From: Anabaena sp. 4-3
GTDB lineage: Bacteria > Cyanobacteriota > Cyanobacteriia > Cyanobacteriales > Nostocaceae
Direction of reading: 5' to 3'
DNA length: 49,278 nt
Assembly (NCBI RefSeq): GCF_001597745.1
Contig: NZ_LUHJ01000029.1
Coordinates: forward strand, 1-49,278
The position numbers and the translations under genes were made by a program. The notes under the pieces are model-generated. The model was not told the origin of the DNA. It saw only the letters and a program-made list of their open reading frames with translations, and did no database searches. Numbering within the stretch: position 1 is the first letter of the stretch; every line of letters starts with the position of its first letter. Below, piece by piece: positions 6,854-16,574 of this stretch.

Positions 6854-9145
6854 CTATTTCACCACAGAAAACCCCCGACGACCAGAACGAACCTCAGCCA
6901 ACTCCACCTGAAAACTCACATTATCCCGCAGTTCCCCACTTCTAACCTCCAAACTCCAAATACCAGGAAGAACATCCCAAAACAGAGAACTAGAGTCACC
7001 CTCTAACCTGTCCCCATTCAACCACCATTCTATAGATGTAGATAAACTTCCCGCCAACTTAAACTGTAATTTTTGCTGTCCTGCCGTGCCAGGATATAGT
7101 AAAAATAAATCACCATTGCGGGGAGAGACAATTCTCACCTGACGAGCGACTAAACTAGAAGAAGGGTGTTTTGCCAACCACTCATCATACTCTGAAGGTA
7201 AAGTAAAATCTTGCTGAGTTTCGTAAGCAATTGTATCTTCAGGATAAAAATACTCTTGCACCACAGAGTTACAATCTGGGGTAGGCTTCAAACCAGAGAC
7301 AGCACAGATAGGCAGTTTAGTCAATCCCACCGGAGAAGGAAAAGCGGCTGGTGGTTGGTGTGCGTGCAGGTGTAACATAATGCGATGCCACAGAGGTGCT
7401 GCACCTGTGACACCGGAAACTTGACGCATGGGTTCACCGTTGAAATTGCCTACCCAAGTCGCCACAGTGTAGTTAGTAGAAAAGCCGACTGTCCAAGTAT
7501 CGCGGAAATTGGAGGAAGTCCCAGTCTTAACAGCCACGGGGAAGGGCAAGTTTAAAACTGATTCTACACCAAAAGCGATCGCTCGCGCATGATTGTCACT
7601 GAGCATATCAGTAATCAGTTGCCATGTTGTGGGGACTCTTGACTGGGGACTGGGGACTCTTGACTGGGAAAATACAGAAACTAACGGGGTGAATTTGCCT
7701 TGCTGGGCGAGGGTGACATAGGCTTGAGCGAGTTCCCAGAGAGAGACTTCACCACTACCGAGACTTAAACCTAAACCGTAATATTCCGGGGTTTGCTGGA
7801 GGTGAGTAAAACCGAGTTGATGCAGACGTTGTAAAAAAGCGGGTACGCCGATTTTTTCCAACACCCGCACGGCTGGGATATTCAGAGAATTAGCTAAAGC
7901 TATCCGCACCCGCACAGGGCCGAGAAACTTCTCAGTATAATCTGTAGGACTATAAAGTTGCGCGCCGGGGATAGCGTAGTGAGTCGGGACATCTGCTAAA
8001 ATCGTGTTTGGACGAATAGCACCTTTTTCTAAAGCTAATTCATAGACAAACGGCTTGAGAGTAGAACCCGGTTGACGTAGTGCTTGTACACCGTCATTGC
8101 GTCCGAGTTTGCTGTCATCAAAATAATCAGGTGAACCGACATAAGCTAAAACCTCTCCAGTGTGGTTGTCAATTACCAAAGCAGCTGCATCATGGACATT
8201 GTTAGCAGCGAGGGTAGAAATAACTTGCTGTACTTGTGCGGCGACAAATTGCTGTAAAGGTTTATCTATGGTGGTGCGAATAGGAGAAGTAATTTCTGTG
8301 TGAGATAACTGACTAGCTAACCAAAATAAAAAATGTGGTGCGGCGATAATTCCTCTGTGACGCGACTGAAAGACAACTTTTTCGGTGAGGGTTTTCTCAG
8401 CCATATCCTGAGTGATATACCCCTCCTTTACCATGCGGTTAAGGACATATTTTTGTCGCTGCTTGAGTCTATCCCCATGCTGCAAAGGGTCAAAATAAGT
8501 GGGATTATTAGGAATAGCAGCAAGCAGACTAGCTTGAGCGATATTCAAATCACTAGCGGGGATAGAAAAATAAGTTCTAGCGGCTGCTTCCACACCATAT
8601 ATATTACCGCCCATTGGGAGACGATTAATATATGCAGAGAGAATTTCATCCTTATTCATTCCTGCTGCTAACCGCCAAGCCAACCACACCTCATGAAGTT
8701 TACCAGAGAAATTGCGGGGGGATGGTGCTAACATTCGCGCCAACTGCATAGTAATTGTAGAAGCACCAGAAACAATTTTTTGACTGTGAATAGCTTGCGT
8801 GACAGCGCGGAGAATAGCTTTCATATCTAACGCACCATGACGATAGAAACTACCATCTTCCGCCGCTAAAATTGCGTTAATAAACAGAGGTGAAACTTGC
8901 TTCAGAGGTACAACAGCCGTATGTTCTTGATCACGAGTGAGGATAGTACCTAATTTTAAACCATTGCGATCGCTAAACTCTAACGCCAACTGATTCTGCA
9001 CAATATCTACCGCACGAATAGACGCAAAATAAGGTAATAACCTCACCCCCAAACATATCAACACCACAGCCAAAATCAACTTAATACTCTTGCTGACTCT
9101 TAATATATATTGAACTTCCAGCCGCCAACGCTTCACCCTGTTCAT
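6854..9145 (-). CDS. pbpC: Penicillin-binding protein 1C (bifunctional class A PBP)
   Basis: 763 residues from ATG 9145 (GTG 9148 directly before it). Polymerises and cross-links peptidoglycan in the periplasm, anchored by an N-terminal membrane helix (about 19-40). Glycosyltransferase domain: AEDGSFYRHGALD with the catalytic Glu, then GASTITMQLARM. Transpeptidase domain: PGSTLKPF (active-site Ser in SxxK), ANSLNIPAV (SxN) and VKTGTSSNF (KTG). A C-terminal beta domain of the PBP1C type follows KTGTS (about residues 660-763). The gene is divergent from an alpha-2-macroglobulin lipoprotein; PBP1C and alpha-2-macroglobulin genes are neighbours in E. coli too and are thought to cooperate. A genomic GGGACT repeat has expanded inside the coding region (7631-7668, encoding QSRVP twice). 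Confidence 0.93.
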   Translation of the reverse strand: MNRVKRWRLEVQYILRVSKSIKLILAVVLICLGVRLLPYFASIRAVDIVQNQLALEFSDRNGLKLGTILTRDQEHTAVVPLKQVSPLFINAILAAEDGSFYRHGALDMKAILRAVTQAIHSQKIVSGASTITMQLARMLAPSPRNFSGKLHEVWLAWRLAAGMNKDEILSAYINRLPMGGNIYGVEAAARTYFSIPASDLNIAQASLLAAIPNNPTYFDPLQHGDRLKQRQKYVLNRMVKEGYITQDMAEKTLTEKVVFQSRHRGIIAAPHFLFWLASQLSHTEITSPIRTTIDKPLQQFVAAQVQQVISTLAANNVHDAAALVIDNHTGEVLAYVGSPDYFDDSKLGRNDGVQALRQPGSTLKPFVYELALEKGAIRPNTILADVPTHYAIPGAQLYSPTDYTEKFLGPVRVRIALANSLNIPAVRVLEKIGVPAFLQRLHQLGFTHLQQTPEYYGLGLSLGSGEVSLWELAQAYVTLAQQGKFTPLVSVFSQSRVPSPQSRVPTTWQLITDMLSDNHARAIAFGVESVLNLPFPVAVKTGTSSNFRDTWTVGFSTNYTVATWVGNFNGEPMRQVSGVTGAAPLWHRIMLHLHAHQPPAAFPSPVGLTKLPICAVSGLKPTPDCNSVVQEYFYPEDTIAYETQQDFTLPSEYDEWLAKHPSSSLVARQVRIVSPRNGDLFLLYPGTAGQQKLQFKLAGSLSTSIEWWLNGDRLEGDSSSLFWDVLPGIWSLEVRSGELRDNVSFQVELAEVRSGRRGFSVVK
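7631..7668. repeat. GGGGACTCTTGACT repeat inside pbpC
   Basis: Two copies of GGGGACTCTTGACT (7631-7644 and 7652-7665) separated by GGGGACT. In the minus-strand frame they encode SQSRVPSPQSRVPT between the transpeptidase motifs. Similar GGGGACTGGGGA or GGGGATTGGGGA tracts occur between genes here (21835, 32385, 44945), so an intergenic repeat seems to have entered a gene without breaking the frame. Confidence 0.8.
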
Positions 9146-9350
9146 CACACAACTAACATCAGATTCATCACTAAATAATCAAATACACATCACATTGTGA
9201 TGTTTACGTTTTTTCACCCTATCAATTTACAAAAATTCATCAAAACCCAATAGTTAAAAATTGTAATGTTTTCACGAAACAAACAAACCAAATTAGTTAT
9301 CCATATAAATGTAACCATCCTCCCTTAACCTCCAAAACTCCACCTCTAAC

Positions 9351-9378
9351 TCTCTGCGTCTCTGCGTCTCTGCGTGAG
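9351..9378. repeat. Short tandem repeat, TCTCTGCG units
   Basis: Three copies of a CTCTGCG-T unit ending in TGAGAT, 27 bases before the alpha-2-macroglobulin start codon, in the divergent promoter region shared with pbpC. Same family as 5918-5946. Confidence 0.75.
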
Positions 9379-9404
9379 ATATTATCAACCCCCAAAACCC
9401 CACC

Positions 9405-12400
9405 ATGATCCTAAAAACCCTCATCCAATTCCTCCTAACCACCACCCTCATAATAGGAATAACCAGTTGCAACATTATCGGAATATCAACAAAACAACAA
9501 CTACCAAAAGTAGCACCACTAACACCCCCCAGATTACCAGAATGGATAGAACAAATCAGCCCCATTGGTAACGCCAAACCCCTAAACCAAATTCGCATTC
9601 GCTTTAAAGAAGCATTAATTCCCGTCGAACAACTAGACACCCCAGAACAACAAAACCTGTTACAAAAATTTGCACTTTGGCCGCCCTTACCCGGACAATT
9701 TCGTTTTTTAACACCACGTATGGTAGGCTTCCAACCAGAAAAAGCCTTACCCCAAGCCACAAGATTACAAGTTACCCTGAAAGCAGGTTTAAAAGACTTA
9801 AAAAATCATCAACTAGACAAAGATTTAGCGTGGACTTTTAACACCGAACCCATTGAAATCACTAACTTACCCGGAGTAAACCCAGTAGAACCAGCAGAAA
9901 CACAACCAGTAGATTTACAACCAAAACTACAATTTACCTCCAACACAGAACTTAACTTAAATTCTGTACAAGAACATCTAAAATTAATCCCTGAAAGTAA
10001 CAATAAAAGCCTTAATTTTAAAATAGCATTAGCCAAAGCAGAACAACGAAAAGAAACACAAGACCCTTTAGAAAAATTTGACCCTTCTACACGTAACTGG
10101 GTTTATAATTTATATCCTCAACAAACCTTAGAAAAAGCCACCAATTACCGCCTTGAATTTTCACCCGGTATCTTACCCGCAGATGGTAACTTACCCACAG
10201 AAAAAGAATATGTTAGTAAATTGGCAACTTATTCACCTTTAGCATTTAAACAAATTAATTATTACGGACAACCAGACGCAGGTGGAACTTATGGCAGATT
10301 TGTTAAAGGTACACCGCAATTAGAATTTAACAATATATTAGTAGCCGACTCAGCTAGAGAAAATATTAAAATCGAACCTGCACCAAGAGATATTTCCAGA
10401 CTGCTGCAAATTGGGGAGGAAGATAGATATGTCACCATTAACCCCTATGCTTTAAACCCAGCCACTAACTATACAATTACTATAGGCGCAAATCTCAAAG
10501 ATAAATTTGGACAAACCTTGGGTAAACCCGTCAATCTCAAATATAATACAGGTGATTTAGCTGGTGATATTTGGGTTCCCTCAGATTTACATATTTTCCC
10601 ATCTGGACAGAATTTACAATTAAATATTAGTACCGTTAATTTACCAGAGTCACAATATAAAGCTGCCTATCGTGTGGTGCAACCTACAGATTTAGTTTAC
10701 GCCAGAGGTGCTTATCCCCAAGGTAATGAAAATGATTTATTACCCAAACCAAATACATGGCAAAGCTTTAAAGTTGCAGCTAAGAAAAATCAGCAATTTG
10801 ATGTCAATGTACCACTACGAGACAAACTTGGTGGTGTTACAGGGATGTTAGCTTATGGAGTGCAAGCCCGCACGAATAAATATCAAGAAAATGGTAAAGA
10901 ATTGTGGCGCGAACTGACAACTTACGGGTTAGTACAGTTAACAAATTTAGGTGTATTTAGTCAATGGTTTCCTGACTCTGGTTTAATTCGTGTGAATCAT
11001 CTCAGTGATGGTTCACCTGTGCCGAATTCGCCTATAGAAATTTATCAATTAAGTTTAAATTCTAAATATCGTGACCCTGTTCAACCTTGCGCTACTGGTA
11101 AAACAGATAATGATGGAAACTTAAGGCTTCAGCGTCAAGATTTACAGCAATGTTATCAGAACAATAATAAATTTGTCAAATCACCAGAGTTATTAGTTAT
11201 CGCCCGTGAAAATCAAGATTGGGCATTTGCAAGAACTGAAGAATATAGTGGTGTTTATGGTTATGGTATTGATGCGGGTTGGGCAGATGATAAACCTGTA
11301 TCTCGTGGTGTGATATTCTCAGATAGGCAGTTATATCAACCAGGAGAAAAAGCTTGGTTAACTGGGTTTGCTGACTATTTAGAAAATGGCAGTCTTCAAC
11401 AAGATAAAAATGCAGTCTACCAAGTCAGTTTAATCAATCCTGATGGACAAAAGACAGGTTTAGGTACTAAAACCACCAACGAATTTGGGACATTTTCCCT
11501 AGAGTTACCCATCAACAAAAATCAACCCTTGGGTTATTATACAATCCAAGCCAAGGGTAAAGATGGTAGAGAAATTTCGGGAGAGTTGCGAGTCGCTGAA
11601 TTTAAACCACCGAATTTTAAAGTTGAACTCGATTTAGATAAACAATTCGCCTTAGTCGGTGAAAAAGTCGCAGCGCAAGCAACGAGTAATTATTTATTTG
11701 GTGCGCCTGTCGAGGGAGGAGAAGCTAAGTATTTTGTGACTCGTCGCCAAGAGAATTTTATCCCGAAAGGTTGGCAAGAATTTAGTTTTGGTAGACAATG
11801 GTTATGGCCGGAAGAAAGTCCTGCTGTTCCTAGTGATGTTTTACAGACTAACACTCAGTTAGATGCTAATGGTAAAACCAGTCAAACGGTAACGGTGGCG
11901 AAAGATTTACCTTATCCTATGACTTACACTGTGGATGTACAAGTCGCAGATGTTTCTAATTTATCTGTGGCTAATTCTCAAACTTTTACAGCTTTACCAA
12001 GTAATCGGTTGATTGGTTTAAAAACTAATTTCATCGCCGAAGCGGGGAAAGCATTTCCTGTAGAATTCATTGTGACTGAACCTACAGGAAAACCAATCAA
12101 TAATCAACGGGTGCGGCTAGAATTACAACAGATGAAATATAGTAATGTGACGCAGTTAGTCGAAGGTAGTCGCACTGCTAAAAATCAAGTTGAATATACA
12201 ACAGTAGCTAAAGCCGAAGTTACATCTGCTGATAGTCCCCAAATTGTTAATTTAACACCACCAGAGTCAGGTTCGTATCGCATTCGCGCTAATTTTAGTA
12301 ATAGTAATGAGGAATTAACAGCGACAGATGCCCAAATTTGGGTGACAGGAAATAATCCAGTTTATTGGGGTTCGGAAGAACAGAACCGTTTAGAAGTTAA

Positions 12401-15131
12401 ACTAGATAAGAAAGAGTATCAACCCGGTGAAATTGCTACGGCTTTAATTCAATCTCCTTACCCAGATGCAGAGTTATTCTTTGCTGTCATCAAAGATAAA
12501 CCCATCTATCAACAATTAACTAAAGTTTCCGGTGGTGCGCCACAAATTCAGTTTCAAGTCACTCCAGAAATGTTACCGAATGCAGCAGTTGAAGCTGTGT
12601 TAGTTAGACAAGGCGCACCTCTTAATCAAGTAGAACCAGGAAGTTTAGATAAATTAGTTAAAATTGGGTTTACGCCGTTTAAAGTTAACTTGCAAGCTAA
12701 ATATTTAAATGTGCAAGTTACGCCATTGCAAACATCACTCGCACCAGGAACAGAAGCAACGGTACAATTAGAATTGAAAGATAAGCAAAATAACCCCACC
12801 CAAGGACAATTAACTGTGATGGTGGTGAATGAAGCAGTATTGCAACTGTCTGGTTATCGTCCGCCAAATTTGGTAGATACTGTTTATGCAGAACAGCCAA
12901 TATCTACCCGCTTTAGTGATAATCGTCCTGATGTCATCATACAACCCCAAGATGTCGCTAAACCTAAAGGCTGGGGTTATGGTGGCGGTTTTTCCGCAGG
13001 TGCAGCTAATACCCGCGTCCGTACAGATTTTCAAGCTTTGGCTTATTATAATGGTGCTGTTGTCACCGATGCTGCTGGTAAGGCACAGATAAGTTTTAAA
13101 TTACCGGATGACTTAACTACATGGCGGGTGATGGTTGTCGCTACTGATGGTAATTTGCGGTTTGGGAATGGTGAGGCGACGTTTATCACTACTAAACCAC
13201 TGCTGACTAATGCTATTTTGCCACAGTTTGCCCGTCCAGGCGATCGCATCCTCGCTGGTTTATCTGTCACCAATAACACTGGCACTTCAGGAAACTTAAC
13301 AATTAACGGCGAACTCAACGGTACTCTCAAGTTTGCTGAGAAAAACCCGACAACTACCAAATTACAAACCAAAACACAAGCAACTACTCAAGCTTATCGC
13401 TTTCCAATGGTGGCTGAGACTGTTGGTATAACACAAGTCCGCTTTACCACCCAGTTAAATAATACCGCCGCCGATGCTTTTGCCGTACCCTTAGAAGTCA
13501 AACCTTTGGAGGTGACAGAACAAGTTGTAGAAACAGGGGTGACTGATAAACAAGTCAAAATTCCTCTGAATGTTGATAAAAATGTTTACCCGGAAGCTGG
13601 CGGTTTAGATATTCAAATAGCGAGTACCTTAATACCAGAAATTAAAGCACCAGCTAAACAAGTATTAGGTGATGATGATTTACCCTTCGCTGAACCTGCG
13701 GCGAGTCAGTTAATGATTGCCGCTAACCTGCAAATTTTAGCCCAAAAATATAGCCAAAGTTTTGCAGAATTTAACCCTAAACAACAGGCAAATCAAGCAA
13801 TAACTCAATTACAAAAATTGCAACTCGCCGACGGTGGTTTTGCAGCCTTCCCAGGACAAGAAAAATCAGACCCTTGGGTTGCTGCTTACGCTGCTGAATC
13901 TTTAACAAAAACCCAGGAAATCTTCCCCAAGGCGGTAGATGCTGTCATGCTATCTCGGTTAAAGAAATATTTGCAGCAAGTCTTGGCGAACCCTGGACAA
14001 TATGACTTTTGTAAACAGAAATTATGTAGAACTCAATTACAACTCAATGCTTTAATTGCTTTAGCCGAACTCGGAGATAAACGCAATAGTTTCTTAGGTG
14101 ATATTTATCAACAGCGTAATAACTTTGATATCGTCACCCAAATCAAACTAGCGCGGTATTTATCACAATTTCCCGAATGGCAAGATGAAGCACAACAAAT
14201 GTTAAACCAGTTGCAAGAAAATATCTACGAAACTGGGAGAACAGCCGTAATTAGTTTACCATCTAGTTGGGGATGGATGAGTTCAGATACCACCGCACAA
14301 GCACAGGCTTTAAGGTTATTTATCGCCGCACAAAGTAAACCGGAAGTCATCGATAAATTAGTACAGAGTTTATTAGCACAACGACGGGATGGTACTTGGC
14401 AAACTAACTATAATAATGCCCAAGCATTAACAGCTTTGACAGAATATAGTCAACTGCAACCGACACCACCCAACTTTTTCGCCACAGTACAATTAGCTGG
14501 TAAGAAAATCGGAGAAAATCGCTTTAATGGTTATGATAATCCTAGCTTACAGTTAAATGTGCCGATGACTAAATTACCCCGTGGTCGTTATGATTTAACG
14601 CTGCAAAAATCTGGTAATGGTAAGTTACATTATTTAGTAGCTTATAATTACCGTTTACCAGGAAACCAACCAGGGAGATTTAACGGTTTACGCATCACAA
14701 AAGCTATTAGCAAAGTTGGTGAAACTCAGCCTTTGCAAAAAACTGGAATTTATGCTTTTGATAAACCTTTAAATGTCAACAGTGGACAGGTGTTTGATAT
14801 TGGGTTAGAAATAATTGCAGACCATCCTGTTAATCATATAGTCATTAAAGACCCATTACCAGCAGGATTGGAAGCTGTAGACCAAAGTTTTCAAACTGCA
14901 ACAGCCGCATTACAAGCACAAGCCGATAGTTGGCAGCTTGGTTATCGCAATATCTACCGCGATCGCATTATCGCCTATGCTGACCACCTAGAACCAGGAG
15001 TTTATAGTTTACATTACTTAGTCCGTTCTGTGACTCCCGGTACATTCCTCTGGCCTGGTGCTGAGGTACATTTGCAGTATACACCAGAGGAATTTGGACG
15101 TTCAGCCAGTTCTACCCTGCAAATTGAATGA
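9405..15131 (+). CDS. Alpha-2-macroglobulin family lipoprotein without thioester
   Basis: 1908 residues. N-terminal lipoprotein signal with lipobox ITSC (Cys22), so it should be lipid-anchored in the periplasm. Bacterial alpha-2-macroglobulins trap attacking proteases and are often paired with PBP1C, here divergent at 6854-9145. The MG beta-domains, the bait-region area (about 1150-1210, with a Gly-rich GWGYGGGFSAGAAN), the A2M core (DDLTTWRVMVVATD) and the helical thioester-domain fold (LADGGFAAFPGQEKSDPWVAAY; SSWGWMSSDTTAQALRL region) are present. Where thioester members have CxEQ, this protein has LPFAEPAASQ (about 1426-1435), so no covalent trap can form; family members lacking the thioester are known. 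No good ribosome site precedes ATG 9405. No frameshift was seen over the whole length. Confidence 0.92.
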   Translation: MILKTLIQFLLTTTLIIGITSCNIIGISTKQQLPKVAPLTPPRLPEWIEQISPIGNAKPLNQIRIRFKEALIPVEQLDTPEQQNLLQKFALWPPLPGQFRFLTPRMVGFQPEKALPQATRLQVTLKAGLKDLKNHQLDKDLAWTFNTEPIEITNLPGVNPVEPAETQPVDLQPKLQFTSNTELNLNSVQEHLKLIPESNNKSLNFKIALAKAEQRKETQDPLEKFDPSTRNWVYNLYPQQTLEKATNYRLEFSPGILPADGNLPTEKEYVSKLATYSPLAFKQINYYGQPDAGGTYGRFVKGTPQLEFNNILVADSARENIKIEPAPRDISRLLQIGEEDRYVTINPYALNPATNYTITIGANLKDKFGQTLGKPVNLKYNTGDLAGDIWVPSDLHIFPSGQNLQLNISTVNLPESQYKAAYRVVQPTDLVYARGAYPQGNENDLLPKPNTWQSFKVAAKKNQQFDVNVPLRDKLGGVTGMLAYGVQARTNKYQENGKELWRELTTYGLVQLTNLGVFSQWFPDSGLIRVNHLSDGSPVPNSPIEIYQLSLNSKYRDPVQPCATGKTDNDGNLRLQRQDLQQCYQNNNKFVKSPELLVIARENQDWAFARTEEYSGVYGYGIDAGWADDKPVSRGVIFSDRQLYQPGEKAWLTGFADYLENGSLQQDKNAVYQVSLINPDGQKTGLGTKTTNEFGTFSLELPINKNQPLGYYTIQAKGKDGREISGELRVAEFKPPNFKVELDLDKQFALVGEKVAAQATSNYLFGAPVEGGEAKYFVTRRQENFIPKGWQEFSFGRQWLWPEESPAVPSDVLQTNTQLDANGKTSQTVTVAKDLPYPMTYTVDVQVADVSNLSVANSQTFTALPSNRLIGLKTNFIAEAGKAFPVEFIVTEPTGKPINNQRVRLELQQMKYSNVTQLVEGSRTAKNQVEYTTVAKAEVTSADSPQIVNLTPPESGSYRIRANFSNSNEELTATDAQIWVTGNNPVYWGSEEQNRLEVKLDKKEYQPGEIATALIQSPYPDAELFFAVIKDKPIYQQLTKVSGGAPQIQFQVTPEMLPNAAVEAVLVRQGAPLNQVEPGSLDKLVKIGFTPFKVNLQAKYLNVQVTPLQTSLAPGTEATVQLELKDKQNNPTQGQLTVMVVNEAVLQLSGYRPPNLVDTVYAEQPISTRFSDNRPDVIIQPQDVAKPKGWGYGGGFSAGAANTRVRTDFQALAYYNGAVVTDAAGKAQISFKLPDDLTTWRVMVVATDGNLRFGNGEATFITTKPLLTNAILPQFARPGDRILAGLSVTNNTGTSGNLTINGELNGTLKFAEKNPTTTKLQTKTQATTQAYRFPMVAETVGITQVRFTTQLNNTAADAFAVPLEVKPLEVTEQVVETGVTDKQVKIPLNVDKNVYPEAGGLDIQIASTLIPEIKAPAKQVLGDDDLPFAEPAASQLMIAANLQILAQKYSQSFAEFNPKQQANQAITQLQKLQLADGGFAAFPGQEKSDPWVAAYAAESLTKTQEIFPKAVDAVMLSRLKKYLQQVLANPGQYDFCKQKLCRTQLQLNALIALAELGDKRNSFLGDIYQQRNNFDIVTQIKLARYLSQFPEWQDEAQQMLNQLQENIYETGRTAVISLPSSWGWMSSDTTAQAQALRLFIAAQSKPEVIDKLVQSLLAQRRDGTWQTNYNNAQALTALTEYSQLQPTPPNFFATVQLAGKKIGENRFNGYDNPSLQLNVPMTKLPRGRYDLTLQKSGNGKLHYLVAYNYRLPGNQPGRFNGLRITKAISKVGETQPLQKTGIYAFDKPLNVNSGQVFDIGLEIIADHPVNHIVIKDPLPAGLEAVDQSFQTATAALQAQADSWQLGYRNIYRDRIIAYADHLEPGVYSLHYLVRSVTPGTFLWPGAEVHLQYTPEEFGRSASSTLQIE

Positions 15132-15160
15132 TATCAGTCAGCTAACCGACTCCATACAAT

Positions 15161-15206
15161 TAAACCTCCCCTCTCCGCGTCGGAGAGGGGTTAGGGGTGA
15201 GGTTTA
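15161..15206. repeat. Nested inverted repeat downstream of the macroglobulin gene
   Basis: Inner hairpin CCCCTCTCCG (15168-15177), loop CGT, CGGAGAGGGG (15181-15190), enclosed by TAAACCTC (15161-15168) and GAGGTTTA (15199-15206). It is followed by an A-run rather than a T-run, so on the plus strand it is more like a dispersed palindromic element than an intrinsic terminator. Confidence 0.7.
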
Positions 15207-15384
15207 AAAAAAAACTGGTTAAATCACGTAGACGTTAATTAATTTGTCATTAAAACAACACAGTAAACCGCCCTTTGATGCAAACGTTTCATTAAAATTA
15301 TGTTAAATTTGCATTTAAGCTATTTCAAAAATATGCAACACCTGCAATGATGATTGAGTTCATAGTGTTGTTGTTTGTTACAGT

Positions 15385-15417
15385 AGGCGGATGCTATGAT
15401 AGTGAATCCGCCTTTTA
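15385..15417 (+). terminator. Possible intrinsic terminator
   Basis: Arms AGGCGGAT (15385-15392) and ATCCGCCT (15406-15413) with a 13-base loop, followed by TTTAT. It sits 250 bases after the macroglobulin stop and 110 bases before the CYTH gene. It could end the long macroglobulin transcript or an unannotated small RNA from the otherwise gene-free 15210-15384 stretch. Confidence 0.45.
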
Positions 15418-15523
15418 TCCTTGCCACTGTTTACGAATACACTTAACTGCGGTAAGTGTGAATAGAGTTAGCACCAGTTCGTGGAAGATGAAATAATATA
15501 CTTGTTGAACTGGCAATGCAGAC

Positions 15524-15985
15524 ATGGGAAAAGAAATTGAACGCAAATTTTTACTTAAAAATGATAGTTGGCGACAACTAGGTGAAGGTGTTTTATATCG
15601 TCAAGGATACATCCCTACACAGGGGGTAACTGTACGTGTGCGGGTTGCCGGAAATCAAGGTTATTTAACAATTAAAGGCAAAACTGTCAACTATTCCCGT
15701 GCTGAATTTGAGTATCCCATTCCTTTAGCAGATGCTCAAGAAATGTTAGATACATTATGTGTGCGTCCTTTAATTGAAAAAACCAGATATAAGATAAATT
15801 ATAACGGTTTAGTGTGGGAAGTAGACGAATTTGCCGGAGAAAATCAAGGATTAATATTAGCAGAAGTTGAACTAACTGATGCAGCACAAGAAATTGAAAT
15901 ACCTGATTGGATTGGAGAGGAAGTTTCAGGCGATCGCCGGTATTATAATAGTTATTTAGTGCAACAGCCTTATTCTAAATGGTAA
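15524..15985 (+). CDS. CYTH domain protein (tripolyphosphatase-like)
   Basis: 153 residues, the usual size of a single-domain CYTH/TTM protein. The N-terminal signature EIERKF (ExExK) begins at residue 4. Alternating charged strands of the tunnel fold follow: VRVRV, YLTIKGK, RAEFEYPIP, KTRYKI, WEVDEFAG and LAEVEL. Such proteins hydrolyse inorganic triphosphate or other organic triphosphates with a metal ion; bacterial members include tripolyphosphatases and adenylate cyclases, and the substrate cannot be told from sequence alone. Cytosolic and monocistronic, with the dispersed palindrome 16021-16054 just downstream. Confidence 0.88.
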   Translation: MGKEIERKFLLKNDSWRQLGEGVLYRQGYIPTQGVTVRVRVAGNQGYLTIKGKTVNYSRAEFEYPIPLADAQEMLDTLCVRPLIEKTRYKINYNGLVWEVDEFAGENQGLILAEVELTDAAQEIEIPDWIGEEVSGDRRYYNSYLVQQPYSKW

Positions 15986-16020
15986 AACCATTCGTTAGAT
16001 TAAGATGCGCTTTATTCGTG

Positions 16021-16054
16021 GATGTAGAGACGTTGCATGCAACGTCTCTACATC
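16021..16054. repeat. 34-bp perfect palindrome (dispersed family, copy 1)
   Basis: Each half is GATGTAGAGACGTTGCA and its complement; the centre is GTTGCATGCAAC. Related copies lie at 23748-23773 and 43292-43323. This copy is between convergent genes and could fold in either transcript. Confidence 0.9.
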
Positions 16055-16073
16055 ATTTATTTGGGGTATTCAG

Positions 16074-16574
16074 TTAAATACGCGAGTAACGCAGATGTAA
16101 TCTTAACAGCCGTAACCAGCGTAACCAAATCTGTGCAGGTTGTTCAAAAAATGTGAAAATATCGCCAAAACCTAGATTAGTTTTTTGGTGATGTAACCAG
16201 TGTCTTTCAGGAGTAGTGATAAATAGAATTTGGCAGAGGAAATTGACGACTTTGGGAGTTTCCCAACCTAACACAGTGATATGTCTCCACCACACATGAA
16301 ACTGTCCCAATAATAAACCCAAGATAACACCTATGGGAGAGAAAGACCACAGAAATACAGCTACTATTAGATAAGGTACAGCACCTAAAACACCATCTAA
16401 AAGCACCTGAAAATTCCATGTTAAAATTGCATAATGACGAAAATCTTTCTTCCATGAATGGTGTGTTTTCAGGTGGAGACTACCAAAAACGTGTTCAGGA
16501 ACATGATAAACAAATGTCGATAAAAAATCACCAAAAAACAATAGTAACCAGGCAATAGCGACAGCCTCAAGCAT
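16074..16574 (-). CDS. Small membrane protein with His-box motifs (fatty acid hydroxylase/sterol desaturase-like)
   Basis: 166 residues with hydrophobic segments at about 4-22 and 55-92. Histidine clusters LKTHHSWKKDFRHY (about 35-48), FHVWWRH (about 93-99) and ERHWLHHQ (about 123-130) have the H-x(2-3)-HH arrangement of the diiron membrane hydroxylases. Family members are usually 200-300 residues, so this is a short version and its substrate is unknown. It is transcribed alone, with ATG at 16574 and a weak ribosome site (GAGGAGT lies seven bases upstream on the minus strand). Confidence 0.65.
   Translation of the reverse strand: MLEAVAIAWLLLFFGDFLSTFVYHVPEHVFGSLHLKTHHSWKKDFRHYAILTWNFQVLLDGVLGAVPYLIVAVFLWSFSPIGVILGLLLGQFHVWWRHITVLGWETPKVVNFLCQILFITTPERHWLHHQKTNLGFGDIFTFFEQPAQIWLRWLRLLRLHLRYSRI

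Noticed and set aside
6626-7006. 126-residue plus-strand open frame
   Set aside because: Low-complexity Pro/Arg/Thr/His sequence across GC-rich repeats and over the end of pbpC; no family resemblance.
9293-9760. 155-residue minus-strand open frame
   Set aside because: Antisense to the start of the macroglobulin gene and through the tandem repeat; composition unlike a protein.
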